DNA of 35,563 bases from Bacteroidota bacterium (GTDB lineage Bacteria; Bacteroidota; Bacteroidia; Bacteroidales; JAAUTT01). The first letter of the stretch is position 1, and each line of letters starts with the position of its first letter. Location: positions 1 to 35,563 of the forward strand of contig JAJYAG010000056.1 of assembly GCA_021779665.1 (NCBI GenBank). Reading direction: 5' to 3'. The notes beneath the pieces are model-generated. The model worked only from the letters and a program-made list of their open reading frames with translations. It was not told the DNA's origin and ran no database searches. Below are positions 15,918 to 24,899 of the stretch, in pieces. The translations under genes were made by a program, and so were the position numbers.

Positions 15918-17927
15918 ATGCAAATAGATTTAAGTCAGTTTAAACAAAAGTTTGTTATCGAGGCGGGCGATTTACTTACCAGTTTGGATAATATTCTGGT
16001 TCAGCTCGAAAAAGATCCGAAAAACGAAAGCCTGATAGGAGAAACTTTCCGGATTATGCACACCATTAAGGGAACCAGTGGAATGTATGGCTTCGATCGC
16101 ATTGTAGAGATTACACACGAAACCGAGACACTTTACGATTTGGTTCGTTCGGGACAAATGGAAGTTTCTCCTTTTTTGATTGAAATAACATTTGCGTCGG
16201 CCGATCATATCCGTAATCTTTTAACCGAGACACTGAATGAGGCAGTTGAATTGCGTCACAAACAGCTGCTCGATAATATCGAAAACTTTAAATCGGAAAC
16301 GAGCGTTCCGGTTATAGAAATTAAACATGCTCCAAAGACAGGATTGGCATCGTGGAGCATTATCTTTTATCCCGATGACGAACTTATCCGTCGTTGTGTC
16401 AATCTGATATATGTCTTTCAGGACCTCTTTGCATTGGGAAACTGTAAAATTCAAAGTTCACCCTTTTCTTCCGACGGAACTGAAGTATGGAACATCCTTC
16501 TCATCACCGACAAGCCTTACACCGAAATTGAAGATGTTCTGATGTTTGTATCGGATTTTTGCAAGGTTATTAAAATTGCCGATTTTGATATTACCAACCC
16601 TTCTGCAATTCTGACCCGTGATGAGGAAGTAAAAGAACTGGAAAAGAAGCAGCATGAGGCTGTCAGGCAACCTGCCCCTCGCCGGAAAGTAAGTGAAATG
16701 ACCCAGGAGGTTATTCAGAATCTGAATAATCGCGAGGCAGGAATGAACCAATCTGTCGTAAAATCGGGCCGGATTAATGTAGATGCTCAAAAATTGGATA
16801 TGCTTATGTATCTGGTGAGTGAGCTTGTTACTACCAAGTCGGAATTATTACTATCGCTTCAGCATAGCAACAGCGAAAAGGCCATGGGAGCTGCCGAAAA
16901 AATTGAAAATTTATCGAAACTATTCAGTAATAATGCGCTCGACATCAGGCTTGTATCCCTTATAGACCTTACAACCCGCTTTAAACGTTTGGTACGCGAT
17001 CTTTCCAAGCATCTCGGAAAAAATGTCGACCTGGTTACTGTTGGTGATGATACTGAACTGGACAAGAGTATTATAGACGTTATAGGAGAACCTATTATCC
17101 ATTTGATCCGGAATTGTATCGATCATGGCATAGAATCGCCCGAAGTTCGTTTGAATCGCAATAAACCTGAAACTGGTACAATCCGTTTCGAAGCCACCAA
17201 AAGCGGAAATTACGTTTATATTACCATCAGCGACGATGGCAACGGCATAGATCCCGAAAAGATATACCAGAAGGCATTGGATAAAGGATTTATCCAGCCG
17301 GGCGCACAGTTATCCAACAAGGAAATTCTGGACCTGATTTTTCTTCCCGGGTTCTCAACGGCACAGTCACTCTCCGATGTTTCGGGAAGAGGCGTTGGAA
17401 TGGACATTGTGAAGAAGAAAATTCATGAAATACGAGGCGAGATATCCATAAACTCAACCCCGGGAAGCGGTACGGCGTTTATTATCAAGATACAGCAAAC
17501 CATATCTATTATTGACACTTTGCTTATTTCCTCCGCCGGAACCACTTATGCCATTCCTGTTGAAGATGTTGAAGCATGTGAACTGCAGCAGGACAGCAAA
17601 CTCATAAGTAAACAGAGTAATCTCATCGTTTACAATGATCAGCTGATTCCTTTTCTTAATCTGAGGGTAAGCCTGTCGGGCGATTCTAAGCCTCAGGCCA
17701 AGGAGAAAGTTGTGATCATTAACCGTCAGAACAGGTTATACGCCATTGTTGCCGATAAAATAATAGGCGAGTACCAGTCGGTAATCAAGCCTCTCGGGAA
17801 AACCTTCAGCGATATACGATTTCTTTCAGGAGCCAGTATTCTGGGCGATGGCAGCATTGCGCTGCTTTTGGATACCGAAAAACTCCGTCTCGAAATCTCA
17901 AATGAAATAGAAACAATAAACATTTAA
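15918..17927 (+). CDS. cheA: CheA-type chemotaxis histidine kinase, module 2
   Basis: A second CheA of 669 residues, colinear with the one at 2194. P1 HPt (about 1-108) has phospho-His48 (MHTIKG); the P2-like receiver-docking domain starts SWSIIFYP (about 146-228); P3 dimerisation is at about 287-352. P4 ATPase has N-box HLIRNCIDHG (395-404), G1 DDGNGID (439-445) and G2 GRGVGMDIV (490-498). P5 CheW-like is at about 529-656. The linker between P2-like and P3 (about 232-283) differs in sequence from copy 1. All catalytic residues are present. It heads the cheA-cheW-mcp operon, with 11-nt gaps between genes. No receiver gene precedes it, so its phosphoacceptor is either the convergent NarL-type regulator, the receiver of module 1, or encoded elsewhere. 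Confidence 0.96.
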   Translation: MQIDLSQFKQKFVIEAGDLLTSLDNILVQLEKDPKNESLIGETFRIMHTIKGTSGMYGFDRIVEITHETETLYDLVRSGQMEVSPFLIEITFASADHIRNLLTETLNEAVELRHKQLLDNIENFKSETSVPVIEIKHAPKTGLASWSIIFYPDDELIRRCVNLIYVFQDLFALGNCKIQSSPFSSDGTEVWNILLITDKPYTEIEDVLMFVSDFCKVIKIADFDITNPSAILTRDEEVKELEKKQHEAVRQPAPRRKVSEMTQEVIQNLNNREAGMNQSVVKSGRINVDAQKLDMLMYLVSELVTTKSELLLSLQHSNSEKAMGAAEKIENLSKLFSNNALDIRLVSLIDLTTRFKRLVRDLSKHLGKNVDLVTVGDDTELDKSIIDVIGEPIIHLIRNCIDHGIESPEVRLNRNKPETGTIRFEATKSGNYVYITISDDGNGIDPEKIYQKALDKGFIQPGAQLSNKEILDLIFLPGFSTAQSLSDVSGRGVGMDIVKKKIHEIRGEISINSTPGSGTAFIIKIQQTISIIDTLLISSAGTTYAIPVEDVEACELQQDSKLISKQSNLIVYNDQLIPFLNLRVSLSGDSKPQAKEKVVIINRQNRLYAIVADKIIGEYQSVIKPLGKTFSDIRFLSGASILGDGSIALLLDTEKLRLEISNEIETINI

Positions 17928-17938
17928 TTCATATAGTT

Positions 17939-18412
17939 ATGGAAAACGAAACGTATCTCACATTCCATCTGGGTGAGGACTATTTTGCGGTGAATGTCAA
18001 AAATGTCCTTGAGGTGCTGGAGCAGCAGCGTATTACGTTTGTTCCTAAGGCCCCGCCTCATATTCTTGGAATCATAAATTTTCGCGGTCAGATTTTGCCG
18101 GTCATCGATACCCGTTTCAAATTCGGAATTCCGGGTGACGACAAGGATACTAAAAACTCAGTTATTGTTTACGAATTAAAGGGCGAAAACGAGGTAACAA
18201 CAATTGCAGCTACCGCCGATGCCGTTAAAGACGTTATCGAGATTTCACCGGACGAAATCAGGCCAATACCCGAACTGGGCATCAGTTACGACACAAAATA
18301 CATATTGGGGGCAATCCGCAGAGAAGAGGCTTTTGTTCTTGTCCTGGAAATAGAAAAAGTGCTGGCACCTGGTCAGAAAGAGAGAATTATTCTAAATGAA
18401 TTTATAAGCTAA
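17939..18412 (+). CDS. cheW: CheW coupling protein, module 2
   Basis: A 157-residue adaptor consisting of one CheW domain, with the conserved [15 protein letters not shown] stretch (45-59) that includes the NxRG arginine. It is clearly a paralogue of the protein at 4204 (shared start YLTF, then NVLEVLEQQ near residue 21) but lacks that protein's polar C-terminal tail. It is expected to bridge the MCP at 18424 and CheA at 15918 in a membrane-associated array. It lies 11 nt after cheA and 11 nt before mcp, consistent with one transcript. Confidence 0.94.
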   Translation: MENETYLTFHLGEDYFAVNVKNVLEVLEQQRITFVPKAPPHILGIINFRGQILPVIDTRFKFGIPGDDKDTKNSVIVYELKGENEVTTIAATADAVKDVIEISPDEIRPIPELGISYDTKYILGAIRREEAFVLVLEIEKVLAPGQKERIILNEFIS

Positions 18413-18423
18413 AAACATACACC

Positions 18424-20166
18424 ATGAAAAATCTAAAAATCAGAATGAAAATTTTGCTTGGTTTTGCAGTAGTTATTGCATTAACAGCAATTCTGGGGAT
18501 TGTAAATATCAACCAGATGAAGAACATCAACAAAAATACCGAAAGTATAGCCTCCAAATGGATGCCTTCCATTTATTACATTGGCCAGATGGATGTTAAT
18601 GTATTGGACGTTCGGCGTTATTTGTACCGTCATATCATGACCCCGGGCCAGGAAGATAAGCTCTTCTCTGAAAAGAAAATTGCTGAGCTGCAAAAGGACT
18701 TAACGGAAAATGAAACGACTTATAAGAATCTTATTACCACTGAGGAAGGGATGCAGCTGTTTAATGACTACAAAAAAGCCTGGAGCGATTATATCGTTAT
18801 AAACGAAAGTATTATGAAAGCCTCACGTGAAAATAATACCGAAGCCACCGAGGCGCTTATGAAATCGTCGCTCGCACCTTACGACAAAGTGCTTGGCATC
18901 CTTCATAATGCTATTCTCCTGAACAATAAAGGTGGACAGACTGAGTACGATGTAAGTAAGAAAGAATACAAAACATCGGTGGTTATCATTGTCAGCATAC
19001 TTGTCCTGGTTATTACACTTGCGGTTTTGATAGGGTTATTTATATCGGGAACTATCTCGAAAGGTGTTAAAAAAGTACAGGATGGCGCACAGAAGCTTGC
19101 AGTGGGAGATCTTACCTTTGATATTGAAATTGATTCGCGCGACGAAATTGGCCTCTTGATGGCCGACTTCAAGAAGCTGAAAGAGGCTAACCTGATGATT
19201 GTTGAAAATGCGAAAAAAGTTGCCAATGGCGATTTAACCGTAACACTTACCAGGCGGTCGGATAATGATGAACTGATGATTGCCCTTTCGAATATGGTGG
19301 ATAGATTATCGGAAATAGTGGTTCGCATTTTTGAATCGGCCGAGAATGTGGCTATTGGCAGCGGTCAGCTTAGCAGCACATCGGCTGAAATAGCTCAGGG
19401 CGCCAACGAACAGGCATCATCTGCCGAAGAAATTTCATCTTCAATTGAAGAAATGGCGTCTACCATTCAGCAAAATACTGATAATGCAGTTCAAACTGAT
19501 AAAGTAGCAAAGGTTACCGCAGAAGGTATTATTGAAGTGAGCAACTCTTCACAAAAGAGCCTGGAAGCTATCCGTACCATTGCCGAAAAAATTAAAGTGA
19601 TTAACGATATAGCTGAAAAAACTGATATTCTCGCTATCAATGCTGCCATTGAAGCCGCCCGCGCCGGAGAACACGGGAAAGGTTTTGCTGTAGTTGCCGC
19701 TGAAGTAAGAAAGCTGGCCGAAACAAGCCAAAAGGCAGCCATTGAAATCAACAACATTTCATCTTCAAGCTTAAAAGTCACAGAGGTTTCAGGTGAACAG
19801 CTCAAAACCATTATTCCCGATATTCAAAGAACAGCTACCCTGGTTCAGGAAATTGCAGCTGCAAGTCTGGAACAGAATTCAGGAGTCAACCAGATTACAA
19901 AGGCTATTGAACAGTTGTCGCAGGTTACCCAGCAAAATTCAGCTGCAGCCGAGGAGATGAGTTCAACTTCGGAAGAACTTTCCAGCCAGGCCGAAACTTT
20001 GAAAGAAATCATTTCTTTCTTCAATACAGGTAAGCAGGTGAAAAGAGAAACCCCTGCCTTATCACGAAACTATAAGAAGCCTGTTTATGCTTCACCCAAA
20101 AAGGCGGCATCAAAAGGGATAAATATATTTGATAACAGTCCGGATAATGATTTTGAAAATTTTTAA
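18424..20166 (+). CDS. Methyl-accepting chemotaxis protein, module 2
   Basis: This 580-residue chemoreceptor has TM1 at about 10-29, a periplasmic 4HB_MCP-type helical domain (about 30-184) unlike that of copy 1 in sequence, and TM2 at about 185-209. Two HAMP-like units follow (AVGDL near 226-230, ANGDL near 267-271), then the MA coiled coil with hairpin tip [20 protein letters not shown] (399-418), identical to copy 1 there. It ends DFENF, again fitting the CheR/CheB pentapeptide consensus, although no cheR or cheB is in the window. A strong intrinsic terminator follows. The diverged sensor and conserved tip suggest that the two modules read different inputs. Confidence 0.95.
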   Translation: MKNLKIRMKILLGFAVVIALTAILGIVNINQMKNINKNTESIASKWMPSIYYIGQMDVNVLDVRRYLYRHIMTPGQEDKLFSEKKIAELQKDLTENETTYKNLITTEEGMQLFNDYKKAWSDYIVINESIMKASRENNTEATEALMKSSLAPYDKVLGILHNAILLNNKGGQTEYDVSKKEYKTSVVIIVSILVLVITLAVLIGLFISGTISKGVKKVQDGAQKLAVGDLTFDIEIDSRDEIGLLMADFKKLKEANLMIVENAKKVANGDLTVTLTRRSDNDELMIALSNMVDRLSEIVVRIFESAENVAIGSGQLSSTSAEIAQGANEQASSAEEISSSIEEMASTIQQNTDNAVQTDKVAKVTAEGIIEVSNSSQKSLEAIRTIAEKIKVINDIAEKTDILAINAAIEAARAGEHGKGFAVVAAEVRKLAETSQKAAIEINNISSSSLKVTEVSGEQLKTIIPDIQRTATLVQEIAAASLEQNSGVNQITKAIEQLSQVTQQNSAAAEEMSSTSEELSSQAETLKEIISFFNTGKQVKRETPALSRNYKKPVYASPKKAASKGINIFDNSPDNDFENF

Positions 20167-20193
20167 ACAAGTTAGGTGAGATCTGATCATATC

Positions 20194-20225
20194 CCCGGAG
20201 CGATTTAATAATCCTCCGGGTTTTT
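20194..20225 (+). terminator. Rho-independent terminator of the module 2 che operon
   Basis: Perfect 7-bp GC-rich stem CCCGGAG/CTCCGGG (20194-20200 and 20214-20220) with a 13-nt loop, followed at once by TTTTT. It starts 27 nt after the MCP stop codon. Confidence 0.85.
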
Positions 20226-20260
20226 CTATTGAAGGAGGGTGCAGTTAATATCAAAAGTCG

Positions 20261-20368
20261 CCGGACGTCGGTCCACGGTCCACAGCCAATACAAATTTTG
20301 GGGAATAATTAATTTTTCCAATTTAGCCCTGGCTGTTTGCTGTCGTCCGAGGTCCGTGGACTGTGGAC
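20261..20368. repeat. Intergenic inverted repeat rich in GTCCAC/GTGGAC
   Basis: The left arm (20261-20288) holds two GTCCAC units and the right arm (20342-20368) two GTGGAC units, with an 8-bp perfect pairing GTCCACAG/CTGTGGAC. Inside lies a second inverted pair, ACAGCCA (20282-20288) and TGGCTGT (20330-20336). It sits between the convergent MCP and regulator genes. It may be a dispersed MITE/REP-like unit. Confidence 0.55.
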
Positions 20369-20385
20369 ATGTTCATTTCAATTTC

Positions 20386-21021
20386 CTATATGTTTACAAT
20401 TTTATTTTTGATGGCGTACATTACAAGTCCGGCAGTATTTGTAGCCCCCGTTTTGGAAAGAATATTGGAACGGTGCCATTTTACGGTATCAAAACTCAGA
20501 AACACTTTTTCGGCAATCTGTTCATTGGTAAGACCTTCACAAATTAATTTGATTATTTCAACTTCGCGGTCGGAGAACTCCACCGGAATTTCCTTTGGAG
20601 CTTTATTGCTAAACGAAAGAATAACTTTTTGCAATAATTCCGATGAGAACCAGCTTTCGCCTGAAGCAACAGTCATAATAGCTTTTTCGAGTTCGGCAAA
20701 ACCGGCATTTTTAACAACAAAGCCTTTGGCGCCGGCCTCAATCATATTAAAATAATATTTTTCGTCTCCAAAGGAGGAAAGTGTCAGTACTTTCAATCCG
20801 GGTTGCTTTTCAATGGCTTTCCGGGTGGCTTCAATTCCGTCCATAACAGGCATGCTGATATCCATCAGAAGCAGGTCGGGTTTATGTGCGTCAAGAAGTT
20901 CAAGAAGTTCTGCTCCATTGGAAGCTTCTGCCAATACTTCTGCAATACCTTCGGTGGTTAAGACTTTCCGCAGAGTTTCCCGGAACATCCGATGGTCGTC
21001 TGTAATGATAATTTTTACCAT
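20386..21021 (-). CDS. NarL/FixJ-family response regulator, module 2
   Basis: This 211-residue transcription factor has a REC domain (about 1-120) with D8-D9, phosphoacceptor D54 (LMDISMP), S82 and K104, then a LuxR/GerE helix-turn-helix (about 149-209) with recognition helix DTVKWHR. It is a close paralogue of the regulator at 6699: both share motifs such as QPGLK, EAGxKGFV and NTAGLVxYAIKNK. Phosphorylation by the kinase encoded 185 nt upstream on the same strand is expected. Unlike module 1, a stem-loop-bearing spacer separates kinase and regulator, so it may be transcribed separately. It converges with the che operon. Confidence 0.94.
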   Translation of the reverse strand: MVKIIITDDHRMFRETLRKVLTTEGIAEVLAEASNGAELLELLDAHKPDLLLMDISMPVMDGIEATRKAIEKQPGLKVLTLSSFGDEKYYFNMIEAGAKGFVVKNAGFAELEKAIMTVASGESWFSSELLQKVILSFSNKAPKEIPVEFSDREVEIIKLICEGLTNEQIAEKVFLSFDTVKWHRSNILSKTGATNTAGLVMYAIKNKIVNI

Positions 21022-21058
21022 GTAATGTCAAAATATTAAATAACGAGAGATGACTGAA

Positions 21059-21103
21059 ATACGGGATGCTTTGATCATTTTTTCAATCAGCATAAAACCG
21101 TAT
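21059..21103 (-). promoter_or_regulatory. Stem-loop between kinase 2 and regulator 2
   Basis: ATACGG pairs with CCGTAT, ATGCT with AGCAT and GAT with ATC, giving about 14 bp with small internal loops in 45 nt. There is no T-tract downstream on the minus strand. It could be an mRNA processing or stabilising structure, or a binding site ahead of the regulator gene. Confidence 0.4.
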
Positions 21104-21206
21104 GGGCCTAGTTTTTATTTATTTAAATATAACTAAAAATTATGGTTTTGTTTCAATTTTGGCAAGTTGATTTTCAGCTATTAATTTTCTATGATAAAAT
21201 TATAAA

Positions 21207-24200
21207 TTATTCCTGACAATTATTATCCTCAGGATCAGGAAGTATAACTTTGATATAAATATCTGTTCCTTTACCAGGTGAACTTTGGAAGTTGATTTTA
21301 CCATTTATTGAATTCAAACGGTTTCTCATATTCAATAAGCCCAGTCCCTGCTTGTCTTTAAGCTTCTCTTCGACATTAAACCCACATCCGTCATCCGAAT
21401 AAAATACAAACAGGGCATTATCGGTTTTTTCGATGTAAATTCTAATGTTATTAGCACCGGCATGTTTAAGGGTGTTATTTATACATTCGCCTAATATCCG
21501 GTAGATGATAGTTTCCACCAGCTCGCTGATCCTGGGGATTTCCTCAGCGTGAAGCTCAACATTTATTTTATAGTTGTTTTTAATTTTTAGCAGAAAGGCT
21601 TCCAATGCTTCTATCAATCCATAGTTCTGCAGGATATGAGGGCTGAGTTTAAAAGAAATTTCCCTGATGGAATGGATGGCTTCATCGAGCAGGTTATCAA
21701 TATCGCGGATGGTAGTGTTTTTATCTGCTTTGGTATCGGGCCGTTCAAGCCATTGAATGTATATTTTGGCTGCTGAAAGCAGAGGGCCGAGGCCATCGTG
21801 CAGTTCCTGGGAGAAATTTAAGCGTTCTTTTTCCTCAGTATTGATAACACTGTTTAATAATTCCTTTTCGAGGCGCTTGCGCTCGGTAATGTCGCGAATA
21901 ACAGAGACTCTGATATTTCGGTTGTCGGTTTTTAAAGTGCGGGCCCTCGATTCGATGGTTATGGTACCTCCGTCCTTACGGGTGACCAGCAACTCATAAG
22001 CGTCCTCGGTATTGGTAGAAATTTTTTGCATTACATTTTCCTTCGATTCCTGTCTTACGAACTCGATAATCTGATGCCCGATTACTTCTTCCCGTGTGTA
22101 GCCGATAATACTTAATAATTGATCGTTTATATCGAAAATAACACCGTTTTCCGAGAACAGAATACCTTCGAATGAGGCTTCGGATAATACTCTTAGTCGT
22201 TGCTCATTATATACAATTGCTTCCAGGGCCTTTTTGCGGTCGGTAATATCAATACCAATTCCGGTAAAATATATCTTATCATCAATTACAAGCTTTACTG
22301 CTGTAAAGTAAAAAGAAATGTGAGTTCCGTCTTTGGTAGTCAGGTCGGCTTCAGTTGCTCCATAACCTACTTCCAGAGTTCTCTTTATCTCTCTTTCAAT
22401 TCTTTGAAGATCCTCAGGATTATCTTTGTACCAGTCGAGAACAAAGAAATCGTCAAGTTCTTCGGCTGTGTAACCTGTTATTTCCGTATGTTTTTTATTC
22501 CAGCGTTTCAACCTGCCTTCTGCATCATAGAGATAAAGAAGCCCGGGTACACTGTCGATAACGGCATCGGTGAATAGCTTTTCCTTTAAAAAATTCTCCT
22601 GCGCCTTCTGCTTTTCTTTTTCAATTTCAATTTTTTCAAGGGCGAAACCAATGTTGTTGGTGACTTCTTCAAGAAGTTTAACCTCCGAGGCATTAAAAAA
22701 GGAAACTTCGGAGGCATATAAGGAAAGAGCTCCAAAAGTTTTCCCGGCAATTTTAATAGGAAAAGCTGCCGAAGACCTATAGCCTCTTTTCAGGGCCTCT
22801 TCTCTCCAGAGAATCATAGTTGGGTCGGTAACAATATCCATAGTGGAAAATGGTTTCCCTTCCCTGAGAGCACCGGCGGTTGGGCCCTGACCCTGAAAAT
22901 CGTTTGAATCCAGAATATCCTTCATTGCCGTTAAATAACCGTCTTCGTGACCTGCCCATGTGATAGGCTTAATACCGGGACTTTCTTTATCTACCAGACC
23001 GATCCAGGCCAACCTGAACTGCCCTGCTTCAACAGCAATTTTACAGGCTTCGGCTAATATTATTTCCGGATCTTTGGCTAACACTATCATCTGGCTGATT
23101 TTACTGGTCAGGGCATAAACCCTGTTAGCTCTTTTAATTTCAAGTTCATCCCGCTTTCTTTTTGTTATGTTGATATTGAAGCCGGCAATACCATCAATTT
23201 TGTTATTGTTATAAATAGGAGCAATAATCTGTTGAAAATAATGATTCTCATCATTTATAATGTATTCACATTCCGAATCAATAATTTCCCCGTTCAGGGC
23301 TTTTCGGCTGTTGTCCGCCCAAAGCTCCAGGTCCTGGGGGGTAATAGATGAGTTCTCAGGCTTTTTCCCCAATATACTTCCAAAGTGGTTAACATGTTTT
23401 TTATTCTCAAGGATACCTACATTGTTTTTGTTACGTGCCCAGATTTCAAAAGGGGCATTTTCAATTAATGTATTAAGAAGGGCCTCGCGCGCTCTCAATG
23501 CATTTTCGGCGAGTTTTCTCTCGCCAATGTCGGACATGGTGGCAATTACACCTATCACATTGCCTTCATTATCGTGATGAGGCATGTAGGTTGCTTCCAT
23601 CCAGCCTTTCCGGCCACTTTGAGGCATGAAGTAGCTAAATTCGAGAGAAATTTCTTTTTCCCCTTCAAGAATACGCCTGAGTATTTTATCGATTCCGTTT
23701 TCGTTAAAGTGTGGAAAGATTATGGAGGCATTTTTCCCGAGTATATCTGCAGCTTTTATCCCTGTTATCTTTTCCATAAACGGGTTCCATACCTGGTAAC
23801 AAAAATTACTGTCGTACACCACTATACCGTGACCGGCACCTGAAATAATTTCCTTATTAAACCGGTTCGCCTGAATTAAATCATTTTCGACCTGTTTACG
23901 GGCGGTAATATCGCGCACCACGGCTACAATTGCCGCTTCGCCATTCCAGATAACTTTCTTGAGTGCAACCTCAGCAAAAAAAGTAGTTCGGGTTACCGGT
24001 CTCAATGCTTTCCATTCGAATAGCACCGGTTCACCTTCCATGGTTTTCTTCCAGTAACCGGGAAGCAGCTCTAACTGACCGGCAGTGGCCGAAAGCGCCG
24101 ATACATCAATTCCCCGGGCATATTCCCTTGTAAATTCGAATAAGCTTAAGGCTGCGAAGTTCACTTCCATAATTTGTCCCAGTTCATTATGTATCAGAAT

Positions 24201-24728
24201 GGCATCGTAGGTATTATCAAAAATGGAGCGGAGGTTGAGTTCCGAAACCCTGATCTGTTCCTGCGACTTTATCCTTTCTGTAATATCACTGGCAATAAAA
24301 ACCAGATAACTCAGGTTATCGAAAAAACTGATTTGGACTGAAAGCTCAATAATTCTATAGGATTGTTCCGGCAAACTTATCAGGGTTTCGGTGGTAAGGG
24401 CGCTCGACTCGCCATTGGGCGTAGCTTTCAGAAGAATTTTAATTTTATCGTTTACATCCGAATCAAAAAAATTATATATCGAATTCCCGATAAGATTTTC
24501 TTTTGAAGTGTTTAATAAGTTTGCCGCAGCCTGATTTGCTTCGATAATTTTTCCACCGGCCGCTTCAGCTTCAAGTATTCCGTCATCGGTTTTATCGAGC
24601 AAGGCCCTGAAGCGTTCGAGATGCAATAGCTTATTCTGTAATTCAGGAAAATAACTTTTTCTGGATGATGACTCGCCTAATCCAATTATTCTGTTTCTCA
24701 GACTATCCCAGTTTTCATTGTCTATCAT
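21207..24728 (-). CDS. Soluble multi-PAS/GAF sensor histidine kinase, module 2
   Basis: This 1173-residue NarX-type kinase has no membrane helix, so it is probably cytoplasmic. The N-terminus carries an LRNRIIGL...LLHLERFRALLD helix, then PAS units starting near 35, 160, 287 and 412. A GAF domain (about 540-702, with AWIGLVD and SSAAFPIKI) follows, then two more PAS units near 716 and 840. The HisKA_3 domain has phospho-His977 (QELHDGLGPL). The HATPase has N-box CINNTLKHA (1082-1090), G1 DDGCGFN (1112-1118) and G2 GLGLLNM (1128-1134). The segment SIREISFKLSPHILQNYG (1020-1037) is identical to residues 1411-1428 of kinase 1. PAS and GAF domains often bind haem, flavin or small ligands, but no specific cofactor site was identified. 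Confidence 0.94.
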   Translation of the reverse strand: MIDNENWDSLRNRIIGLGESSSRKSYFPELQNKLLHLERFRALLDKTDDGILEAEAAGGKIIEANQAAANLLNTSKENLIGNSIYNFFDSDVNDKIKILLKATPNGESSALTTETLISLPEQSYRIIELSVQISFFDNLSYLVFIASDITERIKSQEQIRVSELNLRSIFDNTYDAILIHNELGQIMEVNFAALSLFEFTREYARGIDVSALSATAGQLELLPGYWKKTMEGEPVLFEWKALRPVTRTTFFAEVALKKVIWNGEAAIVAVVRDITARKQVENDLIQANRFNKEIISGAGHGIVVYDSNFCYQVWNPFMEKITGIKAADILGKNASIIFPHFNENGIDKILRRILEGEKEISLEFSYFMPQSGRKGWMEATYMPHHDNEGNVIGVIATMSDIGERKLAENALRAREALLNTLIENAPFEIWARNKNNVGILENKKHVNHFGSILGKKPENSSITPQDLELWADNSRKALNGEIIDSECEYIINDENHYFQQIIAPIYNNNKIDGIAGFNINITKRKRDELEIKRANRVYALTSKISQMIVLAKDPEIILAEACKIAVEAGQFRLAWIGLVDKESPGIKPITWAGHEDGYLTAMKDILDSNDFQGQGPTAGALREGKPFSTMDIVTDPTMILWREEALKRGYRSSAAFPIKIAGKTFGALSLYASEVSFFNASEVKLLEEVTNNIGFALEKIEIEKEKQKAQENFLKEKLFTDAVIDSVPGLLYLYDAEGRLKRWNKKHTEITGYTAEELDDFFVLDWYKDNPEDLQRIEREIKRTLEVGYGATEADLTTKDGTHISFYFTAVKLVIDDKIYFTGIGIDITDRKKALEAIVYNEQRLRVLSEASFEGILFSENGVIFDINDQLLSIIGYTREEVIGHQIIEFVRQESKENVMQKISTNTEDAYELLVTRKDGGTITIESRARTLKTDNRNIRVSVIRDITERKRLEKELLNSVINTEEKERLNFSQELHDGLGPLLSAAKIYIQWLERPDTKADKNTTIRDIDNLLDEAIHSIREISFKLSPHILQNYGLIEALEAFLLKIKNNYKINVELHAEEIPRISELVETIIYRILGECINNTLKHAGANNIRIYIEKTDNALFVFYSDDGCGFNVEEKLKDKQGLGLLNMRNRLNSINGKINFQSSPGKGTDIYIKVILPDPEDNNCQE

Positions 24729-24735
24729 TACATAA

Positions 24736-24741
24736 CCTCCT
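24736..24741 (-). promoter_or_regulatory. Canonical Shine-Dalgarno of kinase 2
   Basis: AGGAGG on the minus strand lies 7 nt before the ATG of the kinase gene. Most starts in this window have only A/T-rich context, as usual in Bacteroidota, so this site stands out and supports the chosen start. Confidence 0.6.
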
Positions 24742-24899
24742 ATGGATAGAAAATCAGGTTTTTTTATTGAATTTACAGAAAGTTTTCATGGATTTGTTGC
24801 GTTGTACCAATTTTTATTGACAACAATAGCATCGAAGTTAAAAGAGACTTACGCAACCAAATAGCAAAGAACCCATCTATAGGGAACAAACTATCCATT

